The notes beneath the pieces were generated by a model. It saw only the letters and a list, made by a program, of their open reading frames with translations, was not told the DNA's origin and ran no database searches. Made by a program: the position numbers and the translations under genes. This document shows positions 6,523 to 14,460 of a DNA stretch of 20,672 nucleotides, piece after piece. Each line of letters begins with the position of its first letter. Position 1 is the stretch's first letter. Source of the stretch: DAIRET01 sp036795455 (GTDB lineage: Bacteria > Bacteroidota > Ignavibacteria > Ignavibacteriales > Ignavibacteriaceae); contig DAIRET010000032.1 in NCBI GenBank assembly GCA_036795455.1, positions 1 through 20,672 on the forward strand. Direction: 5' to 3'.

Positions 6523-8139
6523 TTAATCTGTCGATTCTTTTTCAAGTTTTTCTGTTTTTTTACTTTTTGCCGCAGTTTGAATACATTCTCTTCTCGGGAT
6601 AATCACCGATACTCCTTTGTAGTTTAGTTCGTCCCTTAAAAGTTTAACGAAATCTTCGTGGTTTTTCTTTAAAGGAGTAATAATTTTTATATGCTCAGGT
6701 TCAACACCCAAACCCCTACATATATCTTCAATTTTTCCATGAGCAGATGAATGTTGTCCGCCGGTCATTGCAGTTGTGCTGTTATCAGAAATAATAACTG
6801 TAATAGGTGATTTTTCATTAACCGCATCAAGAAGAGAAGTTATTCCTGAATGAGCGAATGTTGAATCACCGATTACTGCAACTGCCGGAATAATTCCTGC
6901 ATCAGCAGCACCCTTAGCCATTGTGATTGATGCACCCATATCAACGCATGAATTAATCGCATTGTACGGCGGTAATGCTCCCAGCGTATAGCAGCCGATA
7001 TCTGAAAAGACTCTTTGAGGTCCGAATTCTTTCATTACTTCATTCAAGGCTTCATAAATATCTCTATGACCGCACCCTGTACATAATTCAGGCGGGCGGT
7101 TGGCAACTATCTTCGGTACGGGATTGCCTGTAATAGTTTTAATACCCAATGCTTTTGCGATTATATCAGGGTTTAATTCACCATCCCTCGGTATTAAACC
7201 GTTTAATCTTCCGTCAACTTTGTTATCTTTATTGAAGAAACCTCTTAATTGCTCTTCTACCAATGGATACCCGTCTTCGAGTACAAGAATCCTTTTACAC
7301 TCGTTATAAATCTGTGTGATTTTCCCGGAAGGAATTGGATACTGTCCGATTTTCAAAATAGGGTAAGGGGATTTGTCTCCATGAAAATTTTCAATCAAAT
7401 AGTTATATGCAATACCGCAGGCAATTATTCCAAGTGATTTATCCTTTCCATCAAAATAGTTGTTGAATTCGGAATTTTCGGATGCTTCTTCAATTGTTCC
7501 CTGCAAATTCAGCAATAGTTTATAACGTTTTCGTGCATTGGAAGGAAGCAGTACAAATTGTATCGGGTCTTCGGGATATGATGTTTCATTCTGTTTTTTG
7601 ATTTCGCTTGTTTTTACAGCAGCCCGCGAATGTGATAATCTTGTTGTTATTCTTAGCATCACAGGCAATTTAAACTTTTCCGACAGCTCAAATCCGCTAT
7701 ATGCCATATCGTAAGCTTCTTGTTGGTTGGAGGGTTCCATTACAGGTATTAATGCAAATTTACCGAAGAACCTTGAGTCCTGTTCGTTTTGAGATGAATG
7801 CATCGAAGGATCATCCGCAACAGTAATTATCAAACCTCCGTTTACCCCGGTGATTGCAGAATTAACAAATGGATCGGCGGCGACATTCAATCCCACATGT
7901 TTCATACAAACCATTGCACGCTTACCTGCATACGACATACCGAGAGCGGCTTCCATTGCAGTTTTTTCATTAGCAGACCACCTGCTATGGAGATTGTTTT
8001 CTTTCGCATACTTTGAATTTTGAACGTATTCTGTAATTTCAGTTGAAGGAGTTCCGGGATATGCATAAACTCCTGACATTCCACCGTCAATTGCACCTTT
8101 AGCAATTGCTTCCGCACCTAAGAGTAGTAGTTTTTCCAT
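6523..8139 (-). CDS. iorA: Indolepyruvate:ferredoxin oxidoreductase, alpha subunit lacking the ferredoxin domain
   Basis: The protein has 538 residues. Domain order: a pyrimidine-binding domain (about 1-180; YPGTPSTEI at 27-35, MCMKHVGLNVAADP near 77-90), a middle domain (about 235-335), and the thiamine-diphosphate domain (about 345-515; PPELCTGCGHR at 349-359, then GDS at 424-426 with Asn453 completing the GDx-N cofactor motif). IorA oxidatively decarboxylates aryl pyruvates together with IorB. Archaeal IorA proteins are near 640 residues and end in two [4Fe-4S] ferredoxin motifs. Here the chain stops soon after VIIPRRECI with a short Lys/Glu-rich tail, and no CxxCxxC cluster follows in any nearby gene. 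Cys353 and Cys356 belong to the thiamine domain. Shortened alpha subunits probably occur in other Bacteroidota-type genomes, so this may be a lineage form rather than damage. Confidence 0.92.
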   Translation of the reverse strand: MEKLLLLGAEAIAKGAIDGGMSGVYAYPGTPSTEITEYVQNSKYAKENNLHSRWSANEKTAMEAALGMSYAGKRAMVCMKHVGLNVAADPFVNSAITGVNGGLIITVADDPSMHSSQNEQDSRFFGKFALIPVMEPSNQQEAYDMAYSGFELSEKFKLPVMLRITTRLSHSRAAVKTSEIKKQNETSYPEDPIQFVLLPSNARKRYKLLLNLQGTIEEASENSEFNNYFDGKDKSLGIIACGIAYNYLIENFHGDKSPYPILKIGQYPIPSGKITQIYNECKRILVLEDGYPLVEEQLRGFFNKDNKVDGRLNGLIPRDGELNPDIIAKALGIKTITGNPVPKIVANRPPELCTGCGHRDIYEALNEVMKEFGPQRVFSDIGCYTLGALPPYNAINSCVDMGASITMAKGAADAGIIPAVAVIGDSTFAHSGITSLLDAVNEKSPITVIISDNSTTAMTGGQHSSAHGKIEDICRGLGVEPEHIKIITPLKKNHEDFVKLLRDELNYKGVSVIIPRRECIQTAAKSKKTEKLEKESTD

Positions 8140-8382
8140 ATTGTAATTTCGATTTGTTAGTTGTTAAGGTTCAATGTACTATTATTTTTAAAGATGAAAA
8201 ATAATCACCGCTTTCAATTTACTTACTTAGATTTTAACTTACAAGCGAAACCGAACCTTTACTTGTCAGCAGGTTTGATTTATGTTGGTTATTAAATGGC
8301 GATTTGAATTAATGTTAATAGATACGAACTATTAAAGTTTTTTATTATTTTAACATCAACAAAAAACGGATTTAGGCGATTT
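8140..8382. other. Intergenic region between iorA and a small plus-strand gene
   Basis: These 243 bases separate the divergent starts of iorA (minus) and the 35-residue membrane peptide (plus), so they should hold both promoters. The sequence is AT-rich with no convincing ORF, tRNA-like cloverleaf or strong hairpin. I found no clean TTG/TAnnTTTG promoter pair on either strand. Confidence 0.5.
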
Positions 8383-8490
8383 ATGAAACTGACTTTTGAA
8401 GGAATTTTATTTTTAATATTGGCATGGGGAAGTATTTCAGTTCTTTTGGGTTATTGCTTCCTTAAAGTTTTGAAAAATGAGAAAAAATAA
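8383..8490 (+). CDS. 35-residue single-pass membrane peptide (MetS-like small transporter subunit?)
   Basis: ATG at 8383 to TAA at 8490 encodes 35 residues: a short polar start MKLTFEG, one hydrophobic span of about 23 residues with an internal WG (ILAWGSISVLLGYCF), and a basic tail KVLKNEKK, which predicts the C-terminus in the cytoplasm. This layout, including Trp-Gly in the span, resembles the tiny accessory subunits of sodium-symporter-type transporters (MetS-like peptides). No transporter gene is adjacent, so the assignment is weak. Support for it being real: good membrane topology, an otherwise empty 390-base gap, and a stop codon directly followed by a strong hairpin. No clear Shine-Dalgarno site is visible. 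Confidence 0.6.
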   Translation: MKLTFEGILFLILAWGSISVLLGYCFLKVLKNEKK

Positions 8491-8522
8491 AGGCTGTTTT
8501 ACCTTTAAAGATAAAACAGCCT
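8491..8522. terminator. Bidirectional terminator between the small membrane gene and pfp
   Basis: AGGCTGTTTTA (8491-8501) pairs perfectly over 11 bp with 8512-8522 across a 10-base loop that is itself partly self-complementary. Read on the minus strand, the stem is followed by TTATTTTTTC, a good T-tract that would end the phosphofructokinase transcript. On the plus strand it directly follows the stop of the 35-residue gene, so it serves two converging genes. Confidence 0.75.
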
Positions 8523-8530
8523 ACATAAAC

Positions 8531-9910
8531 TTACGGATTTAATCCGGCTAAATCATCTTCTTGAGTAATTGAATCTTCATCCAACTCGGATTTGTGAGCG
8601 ATATTACTTTCCGGGCTTGATAAAGCAATTTTACCATTCTTTATATTTTGATACAGTTTGTCTTCTTCAATTAAATAGTAAAACTGATTTCTGAATTCAT
8701 CAATTGACATACCGCACGTTGCGGCAAATTTTGCAAGTTCGTGCGGGTCCTCAAAGTCAGCCTGGTTTAATCTCAGCATATACCTTCTTGCAATAAAGAA
8801 TGATTCTGAACTCGGGTCAACCATTCTCACTTTTGTTTTCTTAGTAACCGGGTCAAGTATATCATTAAAGTAAAGGGGAACGAATCTTCCGTTTTGAATA
8901 GAAACCATTGCACCGCTTCCGTCTTTTAATATGAATTGAGCAGCCGAGAAACCAAGGTCTCTTGTATATTCCATATCGAAAGGAATTGGGTCGGCGCAGC
9001 GTAATTCATAACCGATATTCTTTGCAACGATAGTAACTTTTATACCGAATTCTTTTAGTCTTTCCTGAACTCGGTATTTTAGTATTTCACCGAAGTTAAT
9101 TTCTGCGATTCTTATATTGTCGTGAGCGTCTCTTTCTACTTCTACCAGTTCTTCTAAATCGCGAGGATCAAGATGTTCAACAAGTCCTTCTGCAATTATT
9201 GCGACACCATCATTTTTACCGTAGCTCAAACGTTTAATGATTGCACCGACAAGCATATCAACAATGTGATTCAGTTTTGTTTTAGAGCTTGGCAGTTCTT
9301 CAGGTATCAAAGTCAATGTAGAACCTGCGGCTTTACCAATACCGAGAGCAAGATGCCCGGCTTTTCTTCCCATTGTAACAACGAAATACCAACGCGAAGT
9401 TGTTTGAGCATCAACCATAAGATTTTTAACAATTTCAACACCGATGTGCCTTGCAGTTTGAAATCCGAATGTTGGAATACCGTGAGGTAAATCAAGGTCG
9501 TTATCGATTGTTTTAGGAACGTGCACAACGCGGATTCTTCCGGCTGCCATTTCATTAACTTTCATTGCACTGTATGCGGTATCGTCGCCGCCGATAGTAA
9601 TTAATTTATCTACATTTAAACGAAGAAGGGAAGTAACAGTGTTCTCAAGGTGTTTTTTATCTTTTGTAGGATTGCTTCTTGAAATCCCGATATACGAACC
9701 GCCTCTAAAGTGGATACGGCTTACAGAATGGATTGTCAATTCTTTATAATGCGAGATATCGCCGTCCATTATCCATTTGAAACCATCCCTGATTCCTATA
9801 ACTTCAATACCTTCAACTGCAGCACGAATAGTGGCAGCACCGATTACACTGTTGATACCGGGAGCAGGACCCCCGCCGACTAAAATTGCTAATTTTTTTG
9901 GGGCAATCAT
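8531..9910 (-). CDS. pfp: 6-phosphofructokinase, pyrophosphate-dependent type
   Basis: The 459-residue protein phosphorylates fructose 6-phosphate to fructose 1,6-bisphosphate in glycolysis. Visible motifs: GGGPAPGIN (12-20), GGDDT (107-111), PKTIDND (132-138, with catalytic Asp136) and MGRKAGHLAL (180-189). The phosphoryl donor is read from two positions: ATP enzymes have Gly after GGD and Gly before TIDND, whereas this protein has Asp110 and Lys133, the established pyrophosphate signature. Use of PPi would make the step reversible and is inferred from these residues alone. The length is above the 320 residues of simple bacterial ATP-PFK and typical of the longer PPi clade. A GGAG ribosome-binding site lies seven bases before the ATG. 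The C-terminus is acidic and probably flexible. A strong terminator follows. Confidence 0.9.
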   Translation of the reverse strand: MIAPKKLAILVGGGPAPGINSVIGAATIRAAVEGIEVIGIRDGFKWIMDGDISHYKELTIHSVSRIHFRGGSYIGISRSNPTKDKKHLENTVTSLLRLNVDKLITIGGDDTAYSAMKVNEMAAGRIRVVHVPKTIDNDLDLPHGIPTFGFQTARHIGVEIVKNLMVDAQTTSRWYFVVTMGRKAGHLALGIGKAAGSTLTLIPEELPSSKTKLNHIVDMLVGAIIKRLSYGKNDGVAIIAEGLVEHLDPRDLEELVEVERDAHDNIRIAEINFGEILKYRVQERLKEFGIKVTIVAKNIGYELRCADPIPFDMEYTRDLGFSAAQFILKDGSGAMVSIQNGRFVPLYFNDILDPVTKKTKVRMVDPSSESFFIARRYMLRLNQADFEDPHELAKFAATCGMSIDEFRNQFYYLIEEDKLYQNIKNGKIALSSPESNIAHKSELDEDSITQEDDLAGLNP

Positions 9911-10013
9911 TTTTTTTCTCCGTTTTCGTTATAAACTAATTAATAATTTTTTGTTTAATATTTTAATAGTATCCAGTTGATCCCGTTCAGGTAACAGCAA
10001 GTATTCCGTTTTG

Positions 10014-12197
10014 TTAATAAAGTACTTTTAACTTCGCAAATTTAAGCATTAATTGCTTTACATTATTTCCTTCGAACGATACGGTAACTTTTTGATTCTC
10101 ACCTGAACCGACAATCTGCGTTATCTTTCCGAGTCCGAACTTTTCGTGCATTACACGGCTTCCGACTTTAAGAGTTTTCGGGTCCTGGCTGAAGTCTTCA
10201 TAATCTACGTTTTCGAAATACTCGTAATAAATTTCTTTTTTTGATTTCCTAAATGCTTTCCTGTTTAATCCGCCGTTAAGCTCCTCGTACATACTTTTAT
10301 CAATCTCATCGATAAAGCGGGAGCGGCTCTGGTATGCAACTTCTCCGAAACGATACCTGGAACGAGCGTAGGTTAAAAAAACTTTCCTTTCAGCCCTTGT
10401 TACTGCAACGTAAAATAATCTTCTTTCTTCAGGTATTGTTGCATCTGTACTGAATTTTGTTGCAAGCGGAAAAATATCTTCTTCGCAGCCGGTAACAAAT
10501 ACAACCGGGAATTCCAATCCTTTTGAAGTATGAATTGTTAAAAGACTTACAACATTTCTTGTATCATCAACAATATCAATTTCACTTACTAATGAAACAT
10601 CCTGTAAGTAATCATCAAGTGTTGCATTAGAGTTTTCGTTTGAGAATTCGGTAATTGCAGAGAGAAGTTCTTGAACATTATCCAGTCTTTGAAGAGATTC
10701 AACAGTGTTCTCTTCCTTAAAAAGTCTGATGATACCAAGTTCATCTACAAGAGCGCGTATCAATTCACCTACGGAAAGTTTATCCCGCAGGGTGATATAT
10801 TTATCAAGTAGTATTTTAAAATTTTTAACGTTCTTTTGGATTCTTTCCTTTATATCGATTACCTCGAAAACACGGGTCATAGTCTCAAACATCGTAATAT
10901 TGTGTTTGCGGGCAAAGGAAATCATTCTTCTGATAGTGGTTAAGCCTATCCCTCTTTGAGGGAAATTCATTATTCTCAAAAGGCTTTCTTCATCATTTTG
11001 ATTTGAGATTACCCTTAAATATGCAATAAGGTCCTTAATCTCTTTCCTTTTATAGAACTCAACTCCGCCTATAATAACATAAGGAATTTTTTCTCTTCTA
11101 AAAGCATCTTCAAGTGCGCGGGACTGAGCATTAGTTCTATAAAGAATGGCGAAGTCTTTATAGTCAAGTTTACTTTCCTGTATTTCGTTTTTAATCAATT
11201 TGCCGATTTGAAAAGCTTCATCTTTTTCATCGGAGCATTTTACGAGTGATAGTAGTTCGCCGTCGTTGTTTTCAGTCCAAAGTGTTTTAACGATTTGTTC
11301 TTTATTGTTTTTTATAACACAATCAGCGGCTGCAAGAATGTTTTTAGTAGAACGATAGTTTTGTTCAAGTCTAAAAATCTTTGAACCCGGAAAGTCTTTT
11401 TGAAAATTGAGCATATTGTCCAGGTTAGCGCCCCGCCAGCTATAAATACTTTGAGCATCATCGCCTACAACAGCAATGTTTCCTTCTTTAGAAGTAAGGA
11501 GGCGAAGGATTTCGTACTGCGATTTATTTGTATCCTGAAATTCATCTACAAGTAAGTATGAAAATTTCTTTTTATATTTTTGCAGAACCTTGGGATTTTT
11601 ATTGAATAGTTCAATGGGCTTCAAAAGTAAGTCCTCAAAATCCATTGAATTATTCTCTTGCAACCTTTTCTGGTATTCGGAATAGATTTCATATACCTTT
11701 TGTTCGGGGAAGGAACTCATATACTTCTTTTTATAATCTTCCGGTGTAATCATATGGTTTTTCAAGTAGCTGATTCTATGACGAACGGAATTAGGATTAA
11801 TATTATCCATAGAAATATTAAGTTCCGTCATAACATTTTGAACGGCAGTTAATGAATCTTCAGTATCATAAATTGAAAAATTCTTCTGGAAGTTCAGATG
11901 GGAAGATTCAATCCTTAAAACCTTAGCAAAAATAGAATGGAAAGTACCCATCCAAATATAGTTAGCTTTACTGCCAACCAGTTGGTGGATGCGTTCTTTC
12001 ATTTCCTTTGCAGCTTTGTTTGTAAAAGTAAGGGCTAAAATTGAATCGGGTTCAAATCCCTTTTCGATCAGGTACGCTATTTTATAAGTCAATACCCTTG
12101 TTTTTCCTGATCCTGCCCCTGCAACAATCATCAATGGACCGCTATTAAATTCTACTGCTTTTCTTTGTTCCGAGTTGAGTGATTTTAAATTTAGCAT
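10014..12197 (-). CDS. pcrA: ATP-dependent DNA helicase, UvrD/PcrA family
   Basis: A superfamily 1A 3'-5' helicase for nucleotide excision repair, replication restart and removal of RecA filaments. Motifs in order (numbered from Met at 12197): Walker A GAGSGKT (about 27-33), TFTNKAAKEM, DEFQDTN (about 218-224), VGDDAQSIYSWRGA (about 244-257), LEQNYRST, HTSKGLEFPVVFVTG and RRLFYVAVTRA. The C-terminal VGSRVMHEKFGLGKI...VTVSFEG module is the Tudor-like RNA-polymerase-binding domain of PcrA/UvrD. The frame can be extended four codons to a TTG at 12209, but the ATG at 12197 is better: it is preceded by GAAAGG at the right spacing and begins MLNLKSLNSEQRKAV, as in relatives. That gives 727 residues, the family's usual size. 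Confidence 0.95.
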   Translation of the reverse strand: MLNLKSLNSEQRKAVEFNSGPLMIVAGAGSGKTRVLTYKIAYLIEKGFEPDSILALTFTNKAAKEMKERIHQLVGSKANYIWMGTFHSIFAKVLRIESSHLNFQKNFSIYDTEDSLTAVQNVMTELNISMDNINPNSVRHRISYLKNHMITPEDYKKKYMSSFPEQKVYEIYSEYQKRLQENNSMDFEDLLLKPIELFNKNPKVLQKYKKKFSYLLVDEFQDTNKSQYEILRLLTSKEGNIAVVGDDAQSIYSWRGANLDNMLNFQKDFPGSKIFRLEQNYRSTKNILAAADCVIKNNKEQIVKTLWTENNDGELLSLVKCSDEKDEAFQIGKLIKNEIQESKLDYKDFAILYRTNAQSRALEDAFRREKIPYVIIGGVEFYKRKEIKDLIAYLRVISNQNDEESLLRIMNFPQRGIGLTTIRRMISFARKHNITMFETMTRVFEVIDIKERIQKNVKNFKILLDKYITLRDKLSVGELIRALVDELGIIRLFKEENTVESLQRLDNVQELLSAITEFSNENSNATLDDYLQDVSLVSEIDIVDDTRNVVSLLTIHTSKGLEFPVVFVTGCEEDIFPLATKFSTDATIPEERRLFYVAVTRAERKVFLTYARSRYRFGEVAYQSRSRFIDEIDKSMYEELNGGLNRKAFRKSKKEIYYEYFENVDYEDFSQDPKTLKVGSRVMHEKFGLGKITQIVGSGENQKVTVSFEGNNVKQLMLKFAKLKVLY

Positions 12198-12220
12198 AAA
12201 ACCTTTCAAAATTTGACTGG

Positions 12221-12228
12221 CAAATATA
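12221..12228 (-). promoter_or_regulatory. Possible -7 box of the pcrA promoter
   Basis: On the minus strand the octamer reads TATATTTG, an exact match to the Bacteroidota -7 consensus TAnnTTTG, 23 bases upstream of the preferred pcrA ATG. A matching TTG about 19-21 bases further upstream was not found, so support is limited to this one box. Confidence 0.25.
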
Positions 12229-12418
12229 TGGAAAATATGGCGGAATTAAAAGGTAAGTATTTAGCGATTTTGAAAAAGTCTTACAACTCGGACTTAATAT
12301 ATACAGAATCATCTAACGTGTCAAGTCTTTTTTAACAAATGTTGTTTCTTTTTATTTTAGACATTTCATCGTTATTCATTGCAATTTTGTTAGGAGAGTG
12401 CAGGGTAAGGTTACAGTC

Positions 12419-14269
12419 TTATCTAATAACCTCCTTGTGAGTTTTCAACGATTCTATCTCACTTTTTATAAAATCATCTTTACTGTTACTATTGCTAAGT
12501 GTAGCATCATTTATAACTGTCATTAGTTTTTTTGCAGAAAGTATTCGTGGGGTAAGTACATAATAAGCTCCCTCAGAGTACATTTTCAGAGCCATTTCAG
12601 AAGTTTCAGCAGTAACGATTATTTTAGAATCAGGGCAAATGTCTTTTACTTGTTTAAGCAATTTCAGATTATCAGTACCGACAAGGATTGTATCAGGAAT
12701 AGTCGAAATTACAATTTTCATGTTTTGAATTCCCGCATGATATAGAGTATCAATATAACTTATATCTCCATAGATTACCTTTACTCCCAGTTTTTTCAAG
12801 GAGTGATGAACTTCAGGATTGAAGTCGATAACCAACAACTTATCTTTTAATGAAGAATTGGTCTCCTTATCGTTCAAAATTTCATATAAAAATGAGCTGG
12901 CAGTACGATGAAACCCGAGTATGGCAATCTCTTTTCCTTTCGATTCTTTTTCGTCGCCAACATCCGATTGGATGTCTTTTAAACGCATTAATTTCAGTAT
13001 GCGGGCAAAGGCGTTTTGGATTGAGTTGTTGTACTTTATCATGTATGTAGACAAAACGGAAGTGATAACAAAAACGAAAATTATAACAGAAAGTGTATCA
13101 TCCGCTATGTGTCCGGCGGTAACTCCAAGAGTGGCTATTACAAGAGAGAATTCACTGATTTGAGATAAATTGATGGAGGCTAAAAGACTTACACGTATAC
13201 CGTTCTTTAATGAATAGAGTACCGGGAAAATTGCAACGAATCTTGAAGAGATAAGAAACAAAGAAACGATTGCTGAAATAACGAGCACCCCGGTATTTTC
13301 GATTGGATTAGGAATCTGCATCCCGATTGAAACGAAAAAAAGTGTAACAAAAAAATCCCGGATATTTACAACCTTTGCTATAACATCGAAATTATATGGA
13401 AAAGTAGATATCGAAATACCTGCAATCAAAGCTCCCATTTCAATTGATAGATTAAAATAGGCAGCTATACCGCAAATAAAAAAACACCATCCGAGCGACG
13501 ATATAAGGATTAGTTCCGGAATTTTTGCAACTGACTTAAATAAGCGTGGTAGTACAAACTTACTGAGCAGCATACTAATACATACAAGTAGAAAACCTTC
13601 ACCGAATGATAGAAGGATTTGCCAAAACTCAGGGTCGGATAAATTAGGTTGTATCCCGAGTAAAGCTATCGCCCAAATATCCTGGAATACAAGTATTCCC
13701 AGTGTAATTCTACCTGCAAGGGTATCCAATTCAAATTTGTTGTACAAAAGTTTAACAACTATGGCTGTACTGCTCAAACTGCAGCAGGCAGCCAGATAGA
13801 AAAGGTCATATGAACCGGCAAAAAATGAATAACCAATCAGAAGGAAAAATCCGATACCTAAAAAGACAGATAATGGGAATTGAATCAGTCCGCTTATGAT
13901 TAATGATTTCCCGGCTTCTTTCAGCTTTTTAATGTCTATTTCAAGACCAATTAAAAACAGAAGCAGAATCAATCCAAAGTGTGATATTGTTTCAATTTCG
14001 TCAATATTTTCTATAAACCCGAAACCGATACGCGGACCAATCAATGCACCGGCTAAAATATAAGTAAGCAGAAGAGGTTGTTTTAGGACGTGTCCGATAT
14101 ACCCTACAATTGTTGCGGCAAGTATAGCAATTCCGACACTCGAAACAACGCTGCCTTGTACATTGTCTTCCGTACCGCTTGCGAAGAGAGGAATCATACA
14201 GAATAAGGAAAGTATTACCGCGTAATATATTTTAATAGGGACTTTCAAAGTATTCTGTTTTTTAATCAT
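12419..14269 (-). CDS. Kef-type (CPA2) monovalent cation:proton antiporter with C-terminal TrkA-N domain
   Basis: A 616-residue inner-membrane protein. After a hydrophobic leader-like segment (about 14-31) come about twelve membrane spans (about 40-410) with CPA2 family marks: YILAGALIGPRIG (70-82), LLFLIGLEID (103-112), SLSSTAIVVKLL (164-175), VFQDIWA (194-200, with the ion-site Gln-Asp) and LIAGISIS (281-288). The C-terminal half (about 445-585) is a Rossmann-type TrkA-N/RCK-like domain: EIAILGFHRTASSF, VIDFNPE, VIYGDIS and the ending VLTPRILSAKKL. Known role: exchange of K+ or Na+ for H+ in pH and salt homeostasis, gated by the cytoplasmic domain. The usual GxGxxG nucleotide loop reads GFHRTAS, so dinucleotide binding is doubtful. 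The ion cannot be told from sequence. It is flanked by about 200-base gaps, so is probably monocistronic. Confidence 0.88.
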   Translation of the reverse strand: MIKKQNTLKVPIKIYYAVILSLFCMIPLFASGTEDNVQGSVVSSVGIAILAATIVGYIGHVLKQPLLLTYILAGALIGPRIGFGFIENIDEIETISHFGLILLLFLIGLEIDIKKLKEAGKSLIISGLIQFPLSVFLGIGFFLLIGYSFFAGSYDLFYLAACCSLSSTAIVVKLLYNKFELDTLAGRITLGILVFQDIWAIALLGIQPNLSDPEFWQILLSFGEGFLLVCISMLLSKFVLPRLFKSVAKIPELILISSLGWCFFICGIAAYFNLSIEMGALIAGISISTFPYNFDVIAKVVNIRDFFVTLFFVSIGMQIPNPIENTGVLVISAIVSLFLISSRFVAIFPVLYSLKNGIRVSLLASINLSQISEFSLVIATLGVTAGHIADDTLSVIIFVFVITSVLSTYMIKYNNSIQNAFARILKLMRLKDIQSDVGDEKESKGKEIAILGFHRTASSFLYEILNDKETNSSLKDKLLVIDFNPEVHHSLKKLGVKVIYGDISYIDTLYHAGIQNMKIVISTIPDTILVGTDNLKLLKQVKDICPDSKIIVTAETSEMALKMYSEGAYYVLTPRILSAKKLMTVINDATLSNSNSKDDFIKSEIESLKTHKEVIR

Positions 14270-14460
14270 TGATTTATATTCATTTAAAAACTGTTATACT
14301 AACCGGACGAAAAATAGTTATATTTTTAATTCTACGAAAACGATTAATTAGCCTTTGGTCAAGTATGTAGATAAAAAACTAACCCTTTTTGAATGCTCGT
14401 TTGTTTGAAGAAGTTTTGTTATAACTCATTAACATCAGTAATAGTTAACTAAATGATTTT

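Noticed and set aside
7081..7092. Cys353 and Cys356 of IorA (CTGCGH) as an iron-sulfur site
   Set aside because: This is the conserved CxGCxHR element at the start of the thiamine domain in this family; only two cysteines are present, so it is not a ferredoxin motif.
9173..9490. 105-codon plus-strand ORF opposite the phosphofructokinase
   Set aside because: It is antisense to conserved catalytic motifs of the phosphofructokinase, and its composition is unlike a real protein.
12198..12209. TTG start at 12209 for the helicase
   Set aside because: The ATG four codons later has GAAAGG at proper spacing and matches the usual PcrA start.
12298..12360. A terminator for the Kef-type antiporter gene around the T-rich AACAAATGTT segment
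   Set aside because: The possible stem is only about 4 bp and would not be stable; T-runs here are ordinary for such AT-rich DNA.
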